A DNA stretch of 44,264 bases from Thermobrachium celere DSM 8682 (GTDB taxonomy: Bacteria; Bacillota; Clostridia; Clostridiales; Caloramatoraceae). Below are positions 20,004 through 28,160 of the stretch, piece by piece. The notes under the pieces are model-generated. The model was given only the letters and a program-made list of their open reading frames with translations. It ran no database searches and was not told the origin of the DNA. The position numbers and the translations under genes are program-made. The stretch is from positions 1-44,264 of the forward strand of contig NZ_HF952022.1 of assembly GCF_000430995.1 (NCBI RefSeq). The letters are read 5' to 3'. Position 1 is the first letter of the stretch, and each line of letters begins with the position of its first letter.

Positions 20004-20581
20004 TCTATTGCAACTTTGTAGTTGTATATTTGTTTTAAGGATGTATATATGCTAGTAGTTATAACTTCAGCCATCTTCATTACAACACTAAGTCGAGTAT
20101 TCTGTAAAACAATGTATTCCATAAAACCAGAAGTGTTTACAATACCAGTTATACTTATATCACCTATAGGCTGAAGTTTTTTATTTACACCTGCTCCGGG
20201 ATAAACTGGACCTAAAAGTAAATTAATGTTTCCTATATTTTCACTTTTACCTAAAGATGCGTCGATAGCTAATACAAAGGGATTTTGAATTGACTCTTTG
20301 ATATAAATAATGTTTTCATCAAGATTTTTTGCATGAACAGGATTGTTTAAAGTTCCTAATATTGTTATGTTTTTAGATAAGGATAGTTTGCTTAGTTTAT
20401 AACCTACAAGAGGTCCTAAACAATCACCTGTAGAACGATCTGTACCTATACAGAAAATAACGAGATTTTTATTGTAAATATCATGTTGTAATAACAAATC
20501 AGTTAATTTACATGATAACATATAACTTGCATTTATTTTATCTGTATTTATGGAGAAATAAATTTTATTGTCTAAAGGCAT
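20000..20581 (-). CDS. yyaC: Spore protease YyaC
   Basis: 193-aa sporulation protein related in fold to the germination protease GPR. Conserved segments are IFCIGTDRSTGDCLGPLVGYKL, NPVHAKNLDENI and LAIDASLGKSENIGNINLLLGPVYPGAGV. The start is the ATG at 20581. Further upstream in-frame starts would lie within the hairpin carrying its GGGAGG ribosome binding site. Its presence marks the organism as a spore former by descent. The exact substrate is not known to me. Confidence 0.92.
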   Translation of the reverse strand: MPLDNKIYFSINTDKINASYMLSCKLTDLLLQHDIYNKNLVIFCIGTDRSTGDCLGPLVGYKLSKLSLSKNITILGTLNNPVHAKNLDENIIYIKESIQNPFVLAIDASLGKSENIGNINLLLGPVYPGAGVNKKLQPIGDISITGIVNTSGFMEYIVLQNTRLSVVMKMAEVITTSIYTSLKQIYNYKVAID

Positions 20582-20582
20582 T

Positions 20583-20635
20583 ATAAAACCTCCCATTTTC
20601 CTTTATTGTAAGTTTATCCAAATGGGAGGTTTTAT
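20583..20635 (-). terminator. Hairpin containing the yyaC ribosome binding site
   Basis: Perfect 16-bp stem (20583-20598 with 20620-20635, core AAAACCTCCCATTT) with a 21-nt loop. Read on the minus strand it follows the YtvI-like gene and its 3' arm holds GGGAGG, the yyaC Shine-Dalgarno, 8 nt before the start. Same layout as 19708-19747. Confidence 0.8.
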
Positions 20636-20639
20636 ATTC

Positions 20640-21683
20640 CTATAATATGTTTATTTTTTTAAGTATATTATAGAGTACCATTAGAAAAATTAAATAGAGC
20701 ATACCAACAAATCCATAGGCTTTAATTCCAATAAAAATTGCAGCAAGAACTGCTACAGGATGTAATCCTAAAGAAGTAGAAACCAGTTTAGGTTCAAGGA
20801 TTTGTCGTACTATAGTTACTATTAAGTATAAAATCAATAATCCTATAGCAACTATATATTTCTTTATAATTATATGATATATTGCAACGCTAAGGTATAC
20901 AGCTCCTACTCCTAGTATTGGTAAAACATCAAATATTGCAGCTACAATACTTAGTATTAAAGCGTAGTTTATTCTTAAGATAGTAAAGCCTATAAATGTT
21001 TCTAAAAATGTTATTGTTACTATGAAGGAGTAGGCCTTAAAATAGTTTGTTATTGATTTTGTTAACTCATGTACAAATCGAGTAAATTTTATTTTTCCTT
21101 CAGTTGTAAATATATTTAATATAGATGATTTAAAATTAAGCATATCTTTACTAAAAAAGTAGGATGATAAGAATGATACGAATAATATCAAAAACATTAC
21201 AGGCAGTTTAAGTACTAGTGAAAGTAGCTTATTAAAAATTGTTATCGTAATATCTAAACTGGAATATGCAAATTTTGTAATTTGCTCTTCGATTTTTGGT
21301 ACTAAAGAAGGATCAATATTATCATAATATAGTCTCAATTTATCAAAGTATTCTTGAATATATGGAATAATTGTGTTAATTTTAGGTATAGAGGATATCA
21401 GTTGTTTTGTCTCATATGTTATCTTTGTAAATATACCAATTAAAATCAATATAAATATTGTATATACAAAAATTACAGCAATTAGAGAAGATAAAGATTC
21501 TTTGAATTTAAGTTTATATCTTAAGAACTTTACAATAGGTAGGGAAACTAAAGAAACAATAATACCTATTACAAAGGGTAGTGTATAAGATAGAGTAGAA
21601 AAGAACAAAACAAAAATTAGAGTGTATACTACAATAAATATCATAAAGTTTCTAAGTTTATTTAAAAATTCTTGATTAAACAT
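20640..21683 (-). CDS. AI-2E transporter / YtvI-like membrane protein
   Basis: 347-aa integral membrane protein of the AI-2E transporter (PerM/YtvI) family. It has a pair of N-terminal hydrophobic segments, a central soluble region (about 85-150, IPYIQEYFDKLRLYYDNIDPSLV), then the conserved C-terminal half with FDVLPILGVGAVYLSVAIYHII and ILEPKLVSTSLGLHPVAVLAAIFIG. Some members transport autoinducer-2, others move Na+/H+ or have unknown roles, and the clostridial sporulation homologue is YtvI. The ATG at 21683 has AAAGGAGGG. Divergent from the ArsR gene 65 bp away. Confidence 0.9.
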   Translation of the reverse strand: MFNQEFLNKLRNFMIFIVVYTLIFVLFFSTLSYTLPFVIGIIVSLVSLPIVKFLRYKLKFKESLSSLIAVIFVYTIFILILIGIFTKITYETKQLISSIPKINTIIPYIQEYFDKLRLYYDNIDPSLVPKIEEQITKFAYSSLDITITIFNKLLSLVLKLPVMFLILFVSFLSSYFFSKDMLNFKSSILNIFTTEGKIKFTRFVHELTKSITNYFKAYSFIVTITFLETFIGFTILRINYALILSIVAAIFDVLPILGVGAVYLSVAIYHIIIKKYIVAIGLLILYLIVTIVRQILEPKLVSTSLGLHPVAVLAAIFIGIKAYGFVGMLYLIFLMVLYNILKKINIL

Positions 21684-21748
21684 CTTTAGCCCTCCTTTGA
21701 GTTTATTATAACACATTAGATTATAATTATCTAGAAGAGGTGGAATAT

Positions 21749-22042
21749 ATGAACAATTTAACTAATGAAATTTTTCAAGAAACTGCGGAAATATTAAAGG
21801 TCATAGGACATCCTATTAGATTATGCATATTAAAAGGGCTTTATGTTGAAGGAGAAAAAAATGTTACTACAATGCAGGAATGTTTAAATATTCCTCAATC
21901 AACGGTTTCACAACATTTAGGTATTTTAAAAAATAAAGGTATAATAAAGGGAAGAAGAAATGGACTTGAAATAAATTATTCTATATGCAATGAAAAGGTG
22001 ATAAAGATACTTGAAACACTTTTAAAAGAGGAATTGATATGA
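21749..22042 (+). CDS. ArsR-family winged-helix repressor
   Basis: 97-aa DNA-binding protein: helix LKVIGHPIRLCILKGLY, recognition region LNIPQSTVSQHLGILKNKGIIKGRRNGLEINYSI. The classic arsenic/cadmium site (ELCVCDL) is absent, but single Cys residues occur in the IRLCIL and MQECLN positions and one near the C-terminus (SICNE), so thiol or sulfide sensing is possible. Start ATG at 21749; the GTG at 21740 is within the Shine-Dalgarno GAGGTGG. It overlaps the sigma-54 activator by 4 bp (ATGA), so they form a two-gene operon. Confidence 0.9.
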   Translation: MNNLTNEIFQETAEILKVIGHPIRLCILKGLYVEGEKNVTTMQECLNIPQSTVSQHLGILKNKGIIKGRRNGLEINYSICNEKVIKILETLLKEELI

Positions 22043-23757
22043 AGGAGCTTAAAGATATAAAGGATTATGCTCAAAATATAGCAGAAATAATCAAGAGCGT
22101 TGTAGGTGTTGATGTTACTATTGTTGACTCAAATAATGTAAGAGTTGCAGCTACAGGAATGTACAAGGATTTAATTGGTAAGAAGATAGTTCAAAAGTCA
22201 GCCTTTAGACGAGCAATGGAATTAAAAAAGATATTAATCATTGATGAGCCAAGGATAGATGAGGTTTGTAGAGAATGCGAGAATAAGTTAAAATGCATAG
22301 AATATGCTGAAGTTTGCTCTCCAATTATTGTAGATGATAGGGTTGTTGGTGTAATAGGTTTAGTTGCCTTAGAAGAAGAACAAAAACAGCAATTAAATAA
22401 AAATAAAGAAAACCTTATTAAATTTTTAAATAAAATGAGCGATATGCTTAGTACTAAAATTTCAGAGCTTAATATTTGCGAAAAACAAAAACTTCTCATA
22501 AATCAAATTGAAACAATTGTTAATTCTATAGATGAAGGAATTATAGCTTTAGATTTAGAACAAAATATTTTATTTAAAAACAAAATTGTAGATGACAATT
22601 TTGATGAAGACGAGATAAAAAAGTTTATAGAAAAGATTTTAGATGAAAGTACTTATATCGATGTAATGCAGGGAAGAGAAAAACGTAACATGCAGTTTGG
22701 TATTGGCGAAAGAAATTTTTTAGTAACGCTAAAACCAATAATTTATAATAACAAAACACAAGGTATAATAATATCCCTTAAAAGTATGAAGGATATAAAT
22801 AAAATAATAAGAGATGTTACTTTTATAAATATAAATACGACTTTTGAAGGTATAATAGGTAGGTCTGAAAAATTTTTAAAGGTTATTGAAATAGCAAAGA
22901 AAACATCTAAGGCTGACTCTACAGTTTTAATACTTGGAGAAAGTGGTACAGGTAAAGAGCTTTTTGCAAGAGCTATACATAATGAAAGTAAAAGAAAGAA
23001 TAAACCTTTTATTGCAGTAAACTGTGCAGCAATACCTGAGTCCTTACTTGAAAGTGAACTGTTTGGATTTGAAGAAGGAGCCTTTACAGGAGCCAAAAAG
23101 GGAGGCAAAATAGGTAAGTTTGAATTAGCAAATGGAGGAACATTGTTTTTAGATGAGATAGGGGATATGCCTCTTCATCTTCAGGTAAAACTATTAAGGG
23201 TGCTTCAAGAAAAATGTATAGAAAGAATAGGAAGTAATAGGCAGGTAAGTGTAGATATAAGAATTATTGCAGCTACTCATAAAAACCTAGAGGATATGGT
23301 ATTAAAAGGTGAGTTTAGACAGGATCTATATTATAGATTGAATGTTATACCTATTAAAATCCCTCCATTAAGGGAAAGAAGAGATGATATAAAAATATTA
23401 ATGGATTATATATTAAATAAGTTCTGTATTAAATTTAATAAAAGAATATATGGATTTGATGAAGATGTTTATAGTGCTTTTTTAAAATATGAGTGGCCAG
23501 GTAATGTAAGGGAATTAGAAAATGTTATTGAATATCTAGTTAATATGTATAATGAATGTTTTATAACATATGATATGCTTCCTGAAAAATTAAAGGGAGA
23601 TAACAACGCTATAAATACATTTAATTTAAAATATCATGAAAAGCTTTTAATAAAGGAAGCATTAAAGAAATTTAATTCAAGAGATGAAGCTGCAAAGGCA
23701 TTAGGAATAGGTAGGGCAACTTTGTTTAGAAAAATAAAGGAATATGATTTAGATTAA
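22039..23757 (+). CDS. cdsR: Sigma-54-dependent activator, CdsR-like
   Basis: 572-aa enhancer-binding protein. N-terminal sensor (1-120) with a Cys cluster C77-x2-C80-x5-C86-x6-C93 just before SPIIVDDRVVGVIGLVA, a GAF/PAS-like edge; a second PAS-like region (about 150-255); AAA+ domain with GESGTGKE (about 300-307), the sigma-54-contacting GAFTGA (about 347-352), Walker B TLFLDEIGD and an arginine-rich IPPLRERRDD; then a Fis-type HTH DEAAKALGIGRATLFRKI. The next gene is a cysteine desulfidase with a sigma-54 promoter, the arrangement of CdsR-CdsB in Clostridioides difficile. The Cys cluster could bind Fe-S or another metal, which is inference. The stop codon lies inside palindrome 1. Confidence 0.9.
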   Translation: MKELKDIKDYAQNIAEIIKSVVGVDVTIVDSNNVRVAATGMYKDLIGKKIVQKSAFRRAMELKKILIIDEPRIDEVCRECENKLKCIEYAEVCSPIIVDDRVVGVIGLVALEEEQKQQLNKNKENLIKFLNKMSDMLSTKISELNICEKQKLLINQIETIVNSIDEGIIALDLEQNILFKNKIVDDNFDEDEIKKFIEKILDESTYIDVMQGREKRNMQFGIGERNFLVTLKPIIYNNKTQGIIISLKSMKDINKIIRDVTFININTTFEGIIGRSEKFLKVIEIAKKTSKADSTVLILGESGTGKELFARAIHNESKRKNKPFIAVNCAAIPESLLESELFGFEEGAFTGAKKGGKIGKFELANGGTLFLDEIGDMPLHLQVKLLRVLQEKCIERIGSNRQVSVDIRIIAATHKNLEDMVLKGEFRQDLYYRLNVIPIKIPPLRERRDDIKILMDYILNKFCIKFNKRIYGFDEDVYSAFLKYEWPGNVRELENVIEYLVNMYNECFITYDMLPEKLKGDNNAINTFNLKYHEKLLIKEALKKFNSRDEAAKALGIGRATLFRKIKEYDLD

Positions 23758-23795
23758 TCTCAAATTGATACTTTAAGTATCAATTTGAGATTAAT
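23753..23795. promoter_or_regulatory. Palindrome 1 upstream of the desulfidase gene
   Basis: 43-bp perfect palindrome: two 21-nt arms around one central T at 23774. It begins in the last codons of the activator gene and contains TTGATAC (23765-23771) and GTATCAA (23777-23783). No T run follows, so it is a poor terminator. Its centre is about 105 bp upstream of the -24 element, a usual distance for an enhancer-binding-protein site. Confidence 0.8.
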
Positions 23796-23822
23796 GTTTG
23801 ATAAAGATAAATATTATATGAT

Positions 23823-23861
23823 AGACCTTTTAAAGTATCAATTTGATACTTTAAAAGGTCT
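23823..23861. promoter_or_regulatory. Palindrome 2 upstream of the desulfidase gene
   Basis: 39-bp perfect palindrome with 19-nt arms and a 1-nt centre at 23842. It contains GTATCAA T TTGATAC (23835-23849). It shares the 14-mer AAGTATCAATTTGA with palindrome 1 (23775-23788 and 23833-23846). It is followed by TTTTTATTTT, so it may also end the activator transcript. Confidence 0.8.
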
Positions 23862-23878
23862 TTTTATTTTAAAAAACT

Positions 23879-23894
23879 TGGCATATCTTTTGCT
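23879..23894 (+). promoter_or_regulatory. Sigma-54 (-24/-12) promoter for cysteine desulfidase
   Basis: TGGCAT-N5-TTGCT (23879-23884 and 23890-23894), with correct GG-to-GC spacing against consensus TGGCAC-N5-TTGCA. It lies 45 bp upstream of the desulfidase ATG and directly downstream of the activator gene. Confidence 0.85.
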
Positions 23895-23939
23895 TTAAGG
23901 TTATTAGTAAAATGAAAAATTATTATGGAGGTAAATATA

Positions 23940-25232
23940 ATGAAAGAGATGATAAAGGATATATTAAAACAAGAGGTTGTATTGGCGTTAGGATGCACTG
24001 AACCTGTAGCAGTTGCTTTAGCATCAGCTTCAGCTTATAGTTTAATAAATGGTGAGATAAATAAAATAAATGTTATTGTAAGTTCAAACATATTTAAAAA
24101 TGCTTTTGCTGTTGGAATTCCAGGTACTAAAAATGTGGGGCTTCATATTGCAGCAGCCCTTGGAGCAGTTGGAGGAGACTCTAGATTAAAACTTCAAGTG
24201 CTTAAGAATATAAATTCTAATCATGAAAAATTAGCTAAAAAGATAGTAGAAGAAAATAGGGTTAATATTGGGGTTGATGATTCAAAGGCTCGCTTTTATA
24301 TAAGGGTTGAGGTTGAAACAAGTAAAGGATTAGGTGTATGTGAGATTAGAGATAAGCATTCAAATATTGTTTATCTTGAAGCAAATGGTAGAGTTATATT
24401 TGAAAATAGAGAAGTTGCAGTTGACAATGCTAATAAATCATATGATATAAGAAAGTATAAGTTAATGGATTTTATAAATGAAATATTAAACATGGAATAT
24501 GATGACTTAGAATTTCTATTGGAGGGAGCAGAGGTAAACTTTAAAATAGCTCAAGAAGGATTAAATAATAATTATGGTATGGAAATAGGAAAAAGATATA
24601 AAAGGATGATAGAAGAGGGAGTTCTCTCTGATGATATTCAAAATAATATAATAATGATGACAGCAGCAGCATCGGATGCAAGAATGGCTGGATGTTTTAT
24701 GCCTGTTATGAGTAGTGCAGGTTCGGGTAATCATGGAATAACAGCTATAATCCCTGTAGCAGTTTGTGCAAAATATTTAAATAAAGATAATAAAGATTTG
24801 GTAAAGGCTTTAGCAATATCACATATAACAACAATTTATATAAAACAATTCACAGGAAGACTATCTAGTGTTTGTGGATGTGGAGTAGCTGCAGGAGTTG
24901 GTGCTGCATGTGGTATTTGTTACTTGTTAGGGGGAAAAGATAAAGAGTTTGAAAATACGATAAAGAATATGGTTGGAGATATTACTGGAATGGTATGTGA
25001 TGGAGCAAAACCAGGATGTGCTATAAAATTATCAACAGCAGCATCTGCTGCCTATAAGGCTGCTATACTTGCTGTACGTGGAGTAAGTGTTCCATGTGGA
25101 AATGGTATAGTTGGATGTGACATTGAAGCTACAATAAAGAATTTAGGTGTTTTTTCACGAGAGGGAATGAAGAATGCCGATAAAACAATTATAGATATAA
25201 TGTTAAAGAGAGATATTGAATATATGTGTTAG
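23940..25232 (+). CDS. cdsB: L-cysteine desulfidase (UPF0597 / serine dehydratase alpha-like)
   Basis: 430-aa iron-sulfur enzyme of the CyuA/YhaM/CdsB family that converts L-cysteine to pyruvate, ammonia and sulfide. Family signatures: ALGCTEPVAVALASA (C19), GIPGTKN, SVCGCGVAAGVGAACGICY (near 310-330) and MVCDGAKPGCAIKLSTAAS (near 350-370), whose cysteines hold the cluster. True start is the ATG at 23940 with GGAGG 9 nt before it; an in-frame ATG at 23925 overlaps that site. It is a single gene between the sigma-54 promoter and a terminator, so expression should depend on the neighbouring activator. Confidence 0.93.
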   Translation: MKEMIKDILKQEVVLALGCTEPVAVALASASAYSLINGEINKINVIVSSNIFKNAFAVGIPGTKNVGLHIAAALGAVGGDSRLKLQVLKNINSNHEKLAKKIVEENRVNIGVDDSKARFYIRVEVETSKGLGVCEIRDKHSNIVYLEANGRVIFENREVAVDNANKSYDIRKYKLMDFINEILNMEYDDLEFLLEGAEVNFKIAQEGLNNNYGMEIGKRYKRMIEEGVLSDDIQNNIIMMTAAASDARMAGCFMPVMSSAGSGNHGITAIIPVAVCAKYLNKDNKDLVKALAISHITTIYIKQFTGRLSSVCGCGVAAGVGAACGICYLLGGKDKEFENTIKNMVGDITGMVCDGAKPGCAIKLSTAASAAYKAAILAVRGVSVPCGNGIVGCDIEATIKNLGVFSREGMKNADKTIIDIMLKRDIEYMC

Positions 25233-25254
25233 AATTATGGATTGGATAATTATT

Positions 25255-25306
25255 AAAAAAGCTCAATGGATGGATTGATTAACTTAACCATTCGTTGAGC
25301 TTTTTT
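25255..25306 (+). terminator. Terminator after the desulfidase gene
   Basis: AAAAAAGCTCAA / TTGAGCTTTTTT (25255-25266 with 25295-25306), with a further partial TGG/CCA pairing inside and T-rich sequence after. It ends the desulfidase transcript ahead of glnA. Confidence 0.8.
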
Positions 25307-25393
25307 ATTTACAAAAATTTAACAGTAATTAATTTTATATCTATATTTTTTATTCTAATGTATATTATAATAGATTTAAGGAGGATGATAGAA

Positions 25394-26716
25394 TTGAATA
25401 AAATGGAAATATTAGACATAATCAAAGAGGAAGATGTAGAATTTATATATCTACAATTTACTGATATATTTGGAATAATGAAAAATGTTGCAATCACAGT
25501 AAATGAACTTGAGAGGGCATTAAATAATGACATAGTGTTTGATGGATCTTCAATAGATGGATTTGTTAGAATAGAAGAATCAGATATGTATCTTTATCCT
25601 GATCTAGATACTTTTTTAGTGTATCCTTGGTATTCAAGTTTTGGTAAAGAGGCACGATTTATTTGTGATATATATGATTCAGATGGAAAGCCATTTGAAG
25701 GAGATCCGAGATATGTTTTAAAGAAGGTGTTAAAAGAAGCGGAGGAAATGGGATATACAGTTAAAATAGGACCTGAATGTGAGTTTTTTTTATTTAATAC
25801 AGATGAGATGGGTAAACCAACATTAATAACTCATGATGATGCTAGTTATTTTGATTTGGCTCCAGTTGATTTAGGAGAAAATGCTAGAAGAGAGATGGTT
25901 TTAACTCTAAATAGAATGGGATACGATGTTGAAGCATCTCATCATGAGGTTGCACCAGGACAACATGAAATAGATTTAAAATATGATTATGCATTAAGAG
26001 CAGCAGATAAGATAGTTACATTTAAACAAGTAGTTAGGAAAATAGCAAAAAATCATGGTTTACACGCAACATTTATGCCTAAACCAATATATGGCATACC
26101 GGGTTCTGGATTACATACCAATATTTATTTATATAAAGATGGAAAGAATGTATTTTACGATAAAGATGATAAATATAATCTATCAAAAGAAGCCTATGGA
26201 TTTATAGCTGGTATTATGGAACATGCAAAGGCGATATGTGCAGTAACAAACCCTAATGTTAATAGTTATAAAAGGTTAGTATCTGGGTATGAAGCACCCA
26301 TGTATATATCATGGTCATGTAAAAATAGAAGCCCTTTAATTAGAGTTCCATCAAGATTAGATAAAAATGCCAGAATAGAACTTAGAAATCCAGATCCATC
26401 ATGTAACCCATATTTAGCAATAGCTGTTATTATTAAGGCAGGGCTTGATGGTATAAAGAGAGGATTAAAGCCTTGTGATCCTGTTGATAAGAATTTATAT
26501 GAAATAACAGATGAAGAGAGAATTGAAGCAGGTCTCAATTTACTTCCACAGTCCTTAAGAGAGGCTGTAAAGGAACTTAAAAACAATGAGTTAATTAAAG
26601 AAGCATTAGGTGGACATATTTATAATAGGTTCATAGAGGCTAAAGAGCTAGAGTGGAAGGAATATAAAAGTGTTGTCACATCATGGGAAATAGAAAGATA
26701 TTTAACTAAGTATTGA
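25394..26716 (+). CDS. glnA: Glutamine synthetase, type I alpha
   Basis: Makes glutamine from glutamate, ammonia and ATP. From the TTG at 25394 it has 440 aa (MNKMEILDIIKEEDVEF). AAGGAGG lies 9 nt upstream. Starts further upstream would overlap the terminator and give a hydrophobic non-homologous head. Signatures: FDGSSIDGF, GPECEFFLF, HHEVAPGQHEID, HATFMPKPIYGIPGSGLH and NRSPLIRVPSR. The adenylylation-loop NLYDLP of type I beta is absent (NLYEITDEE). A TATAAT at 25366-25371 may be its -10, though the -35 is weak. An ANTAR regulator follows 13 bp later, as in other clostridia where it controls glnA by antitermination. Confidence 0.97.
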   Translation: MNKMEILDIIKEEDVEFIYLQFTDIFGIMKNVAITVNELERALNNDIVFDGSSIDGFVRIEESDMYLYPDLDTFLVYPWYSSFGKEARFICDIYDSDGKPFEGDPRYVLKKVLKEAEEMGYTVKIGPECEFFLFNTDEMGKPTLITHDDASYFDLAPVDLGENARREMVLTLNRMGYDVEASHHEVAPGQHEIDLKYDYALRAADKIVTFKQVVRKIAKNHGLHATFMPKPIYGIPGSGLHTNIYLYKDGKNVFYDKDDKYNLSKEAYGFIAGIMEHAKAICAVTNPNVNSYKRLVSGYEAPMYISWSCKNRSPLIRVPSRLDKNARIELRNPDPSCNPYLAIAVIIKAGLDGIKRGLKPCDPVDKNLYEITDEERIEAGLNLLPQSLREAVKELKNNELIKEALGGHIYNRFIEAKELEWKEYKSVVTSWEIERYLTKY

Positions 26717-26729
26717 TGAGGGGCTAAAT

Positions 26730-27323
26730 ATGGATAGACTTAAAGTTGCAGTTGGAGATAATGATGAAGAGGTATTAAAGTCAATTCAGATAATGCTTGT
26801 ACAAATGGGGTGTAATGTTGTTGCACTTGAAACGTCAGGGTCAGCCCTTTTAAGAAAGATTAGAAGTCTAAACCCAGATGTATCAATTATTGATGTAAAC
26901 TTAAGAGGTATGTCGGCCTTTGAAATATCAGATGTAGTTGAAAAACAGGGTATTTGCCCTTGTATTATTACAATTAAAGGAAGTATAGATGAGTACTATG
27001 ATAAGCTTAAAGACAAGTTAGTTTTTGCATATTTACAAAAACCTATAAATGCATTTAATTTAAGATATGCTATAGAATCAGCATATTTTAACTATAAAAA
27101 TTTAATAAACATGGATAAAAAACTAAAAGAGAGAAAGATAATAGATAAGGCGAAGGGATTAATAATGAAAAAATACAATCTTACAGAAGAGAGGGCTTAT
27201 GAATATATTAGAAAAAAGAGTATGGATAAAGGGGTAAGTATGGCTAGAATTGCCCAGGCAATAATTGATATAATAGAGGATAAGGACAAAAAAGTTGGAG
27301 GGGATGTAGATGAAAAAGATTGA
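26730..27323 (+). CDS. Response regulator with ANTAR RNA-binding domain
   Basis: 197-aa regulator. N-terminal receiver-like domain with D10, D12, phosphoacceptor D55 (SIIDVNLRG) and K104 (LQKPI), then an ANTAR domain (about 125-185: KIIDKAKGLIMKKYNLTEERAYEYIRKKSMDKGVSMARIAQAII) that binds two-hexaloop RNA hairpins to prevent termination. Downstream of glnA it is likely a NitR/GlnR-type antiterminator for nitrogen genes. Its 3' end overlaps yedF by 14 bp. No partner kinase gene is in the window. I could not find a clear dual-hexaloop leader before glnA. Confidence 0.92.
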   Translation: MDRLKVAVGDNDEEVLKSIQIMLVQMGCNVVALETSGSALLRKIRSLNPDVSIIDVNLRGMSAFEISDVVEKQGICPCIITIKGSIDEYYDKLKDKLVFAYLQKPINAFNLRYAIESAYFNYKNLINMDKKLKERKIIDKAKGLIMKKYNLTEERAYEYIRKKSMDKGVSMARIAQAIIDIIEDKDKKVGGDVDEKD

Positions 27324-27888
27324 TTGTAGGGGGCTTGCTTGTCCAAAACCAGTAATCATGACTAAGAAGGAATTAGATAACATAAATTCTGGAGAAATTG
27401 AAGTTTTAGTAGATAATGAAGGCGCAAGAGAAAATCTATCAAAACTTGCTCAAAATTATGGATATGAATATAGAGTTTTAGAGGATGTAGAAGGAATACA
27501 TGTTATTATAAAGAAGTTAGAAAAATGTAATACAACTGATTTAAAGGATAATGGTAACATTGTTATAGTAATTACAAGTGATACTTTAGGACATGGAGAT
27601 GATGTTTTAGGTAGAACTTTAATGAAGAGCTATGTATATTCACTAACAGAGGTTGAAGAAAAGCCAAAAACAATAATATTTATAAATGCAGGTGTAAAAC
27701 TAACAACAGAAGGTTCAGATGTATTAGAAAGCTTAAAGGTTTTAGAACAACATGGAGTAGAAATACTATCATGTGGAACATGTTTGAATTTTTATAATCT
27801 ATCTGATAAATTAAAAGTAGGTACAGTATCAAATATGTATACAATTGTTGAAAAAATGCATAGAGCTACAAATACTATAAAAATATGA
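27310..27888 (+). CDS. yedF: Selenium-metabolism protein YedF (TusA-DsrE fusion)
   Basis: 192 aa. N-terminal TusA-like sulfur-carrier domain with the active Cys in DCRGLACPKPVI (C11), then a DsrE-like domain with IVITSDTLGHGDDVLGRTLM and ILSCGTCLNFYNL. YedF proteins co-occur with selenium traits and are thought to carry S or Se between proteins. The ATG at 27310 with GGAGGGG upstream is inside the ANTAR gene, so translation is coupled to it. Next is a DUF3343 gene, its usual partner. Confidence 0.93.
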   Translation: MKKIDCRGLACPKPVIMTKKELDNINSGEIEVLVDNEGARENLSKLAQNYGYEYRVLEDVEGIHVIIKKLEKCNTTDLKDNGNIVIVITSDTLGHGDDVLGRTLMKSYVYSLTEVEEKPKTIIFINAGVKLTTEGSDVLESLKVLEQHGVEILSCGTCLNFYNLSDKLKVGTVSNMYTIVEKMHRATNTIKI

Positions 27889-27902
27889 GGATGATGTAGA
27901 TT

Positions 27903-28160
27903 ATGGAATATATAATAATTACTTTTGAAAGTACAAATTTTGCTATACAGGCGGAAGCAGCACTTAAAAATTCAGATGTTAATGTTCAAATTATACCAAC
28001 ACCAAGAGAAATCACATTAAGCTGTGGTATTTCTATCTTAACTTCAGAAGAAAATTTAAGTAAAATTGATAAGCTTGTTAATGAAGGAAAAATTAGAATT
28101 AAAGAAGTTTATAGATATATAAAGGACGATGTTAAGAAGTTAGAAAGATTAAGGCCATAG
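27903..28160 (+). CDS. DUF3343 protein (putative Se/S carrier-like)
   Basis: 85-aa protein starting MEYIIITFESTNFAIQAEAAL, with the conserved PREITLSCGISI (C41), the likely chalcogen-binding Cys. DUF3343 genes usually sit beside yedF and selenium genes. It is 14 bp after yedF and presumably in the same transcript. Its end overlaps a stable hairpin, so the glnA-antar-yedF-DUF3343 group seems to end here. The family assignment is good, the biochemical role is not established to my knowledge. Confidence 0.85.
   Translation: MEYIIITFESTNFAIQAEAALKNSDVNVQIIPTPREITLSCGISILTSEENLSKIDKLVNEGKIRIKEVYRYIKDDVKKLERLRP

Noticed and set aside
25233-25306. Typical dual-hexaloop ANTAR leader for glnA
   Set aside because: Loops and closing pairs do not fit, and the likely glnA -10 is downstream of it. 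Kept only as a weak finding.
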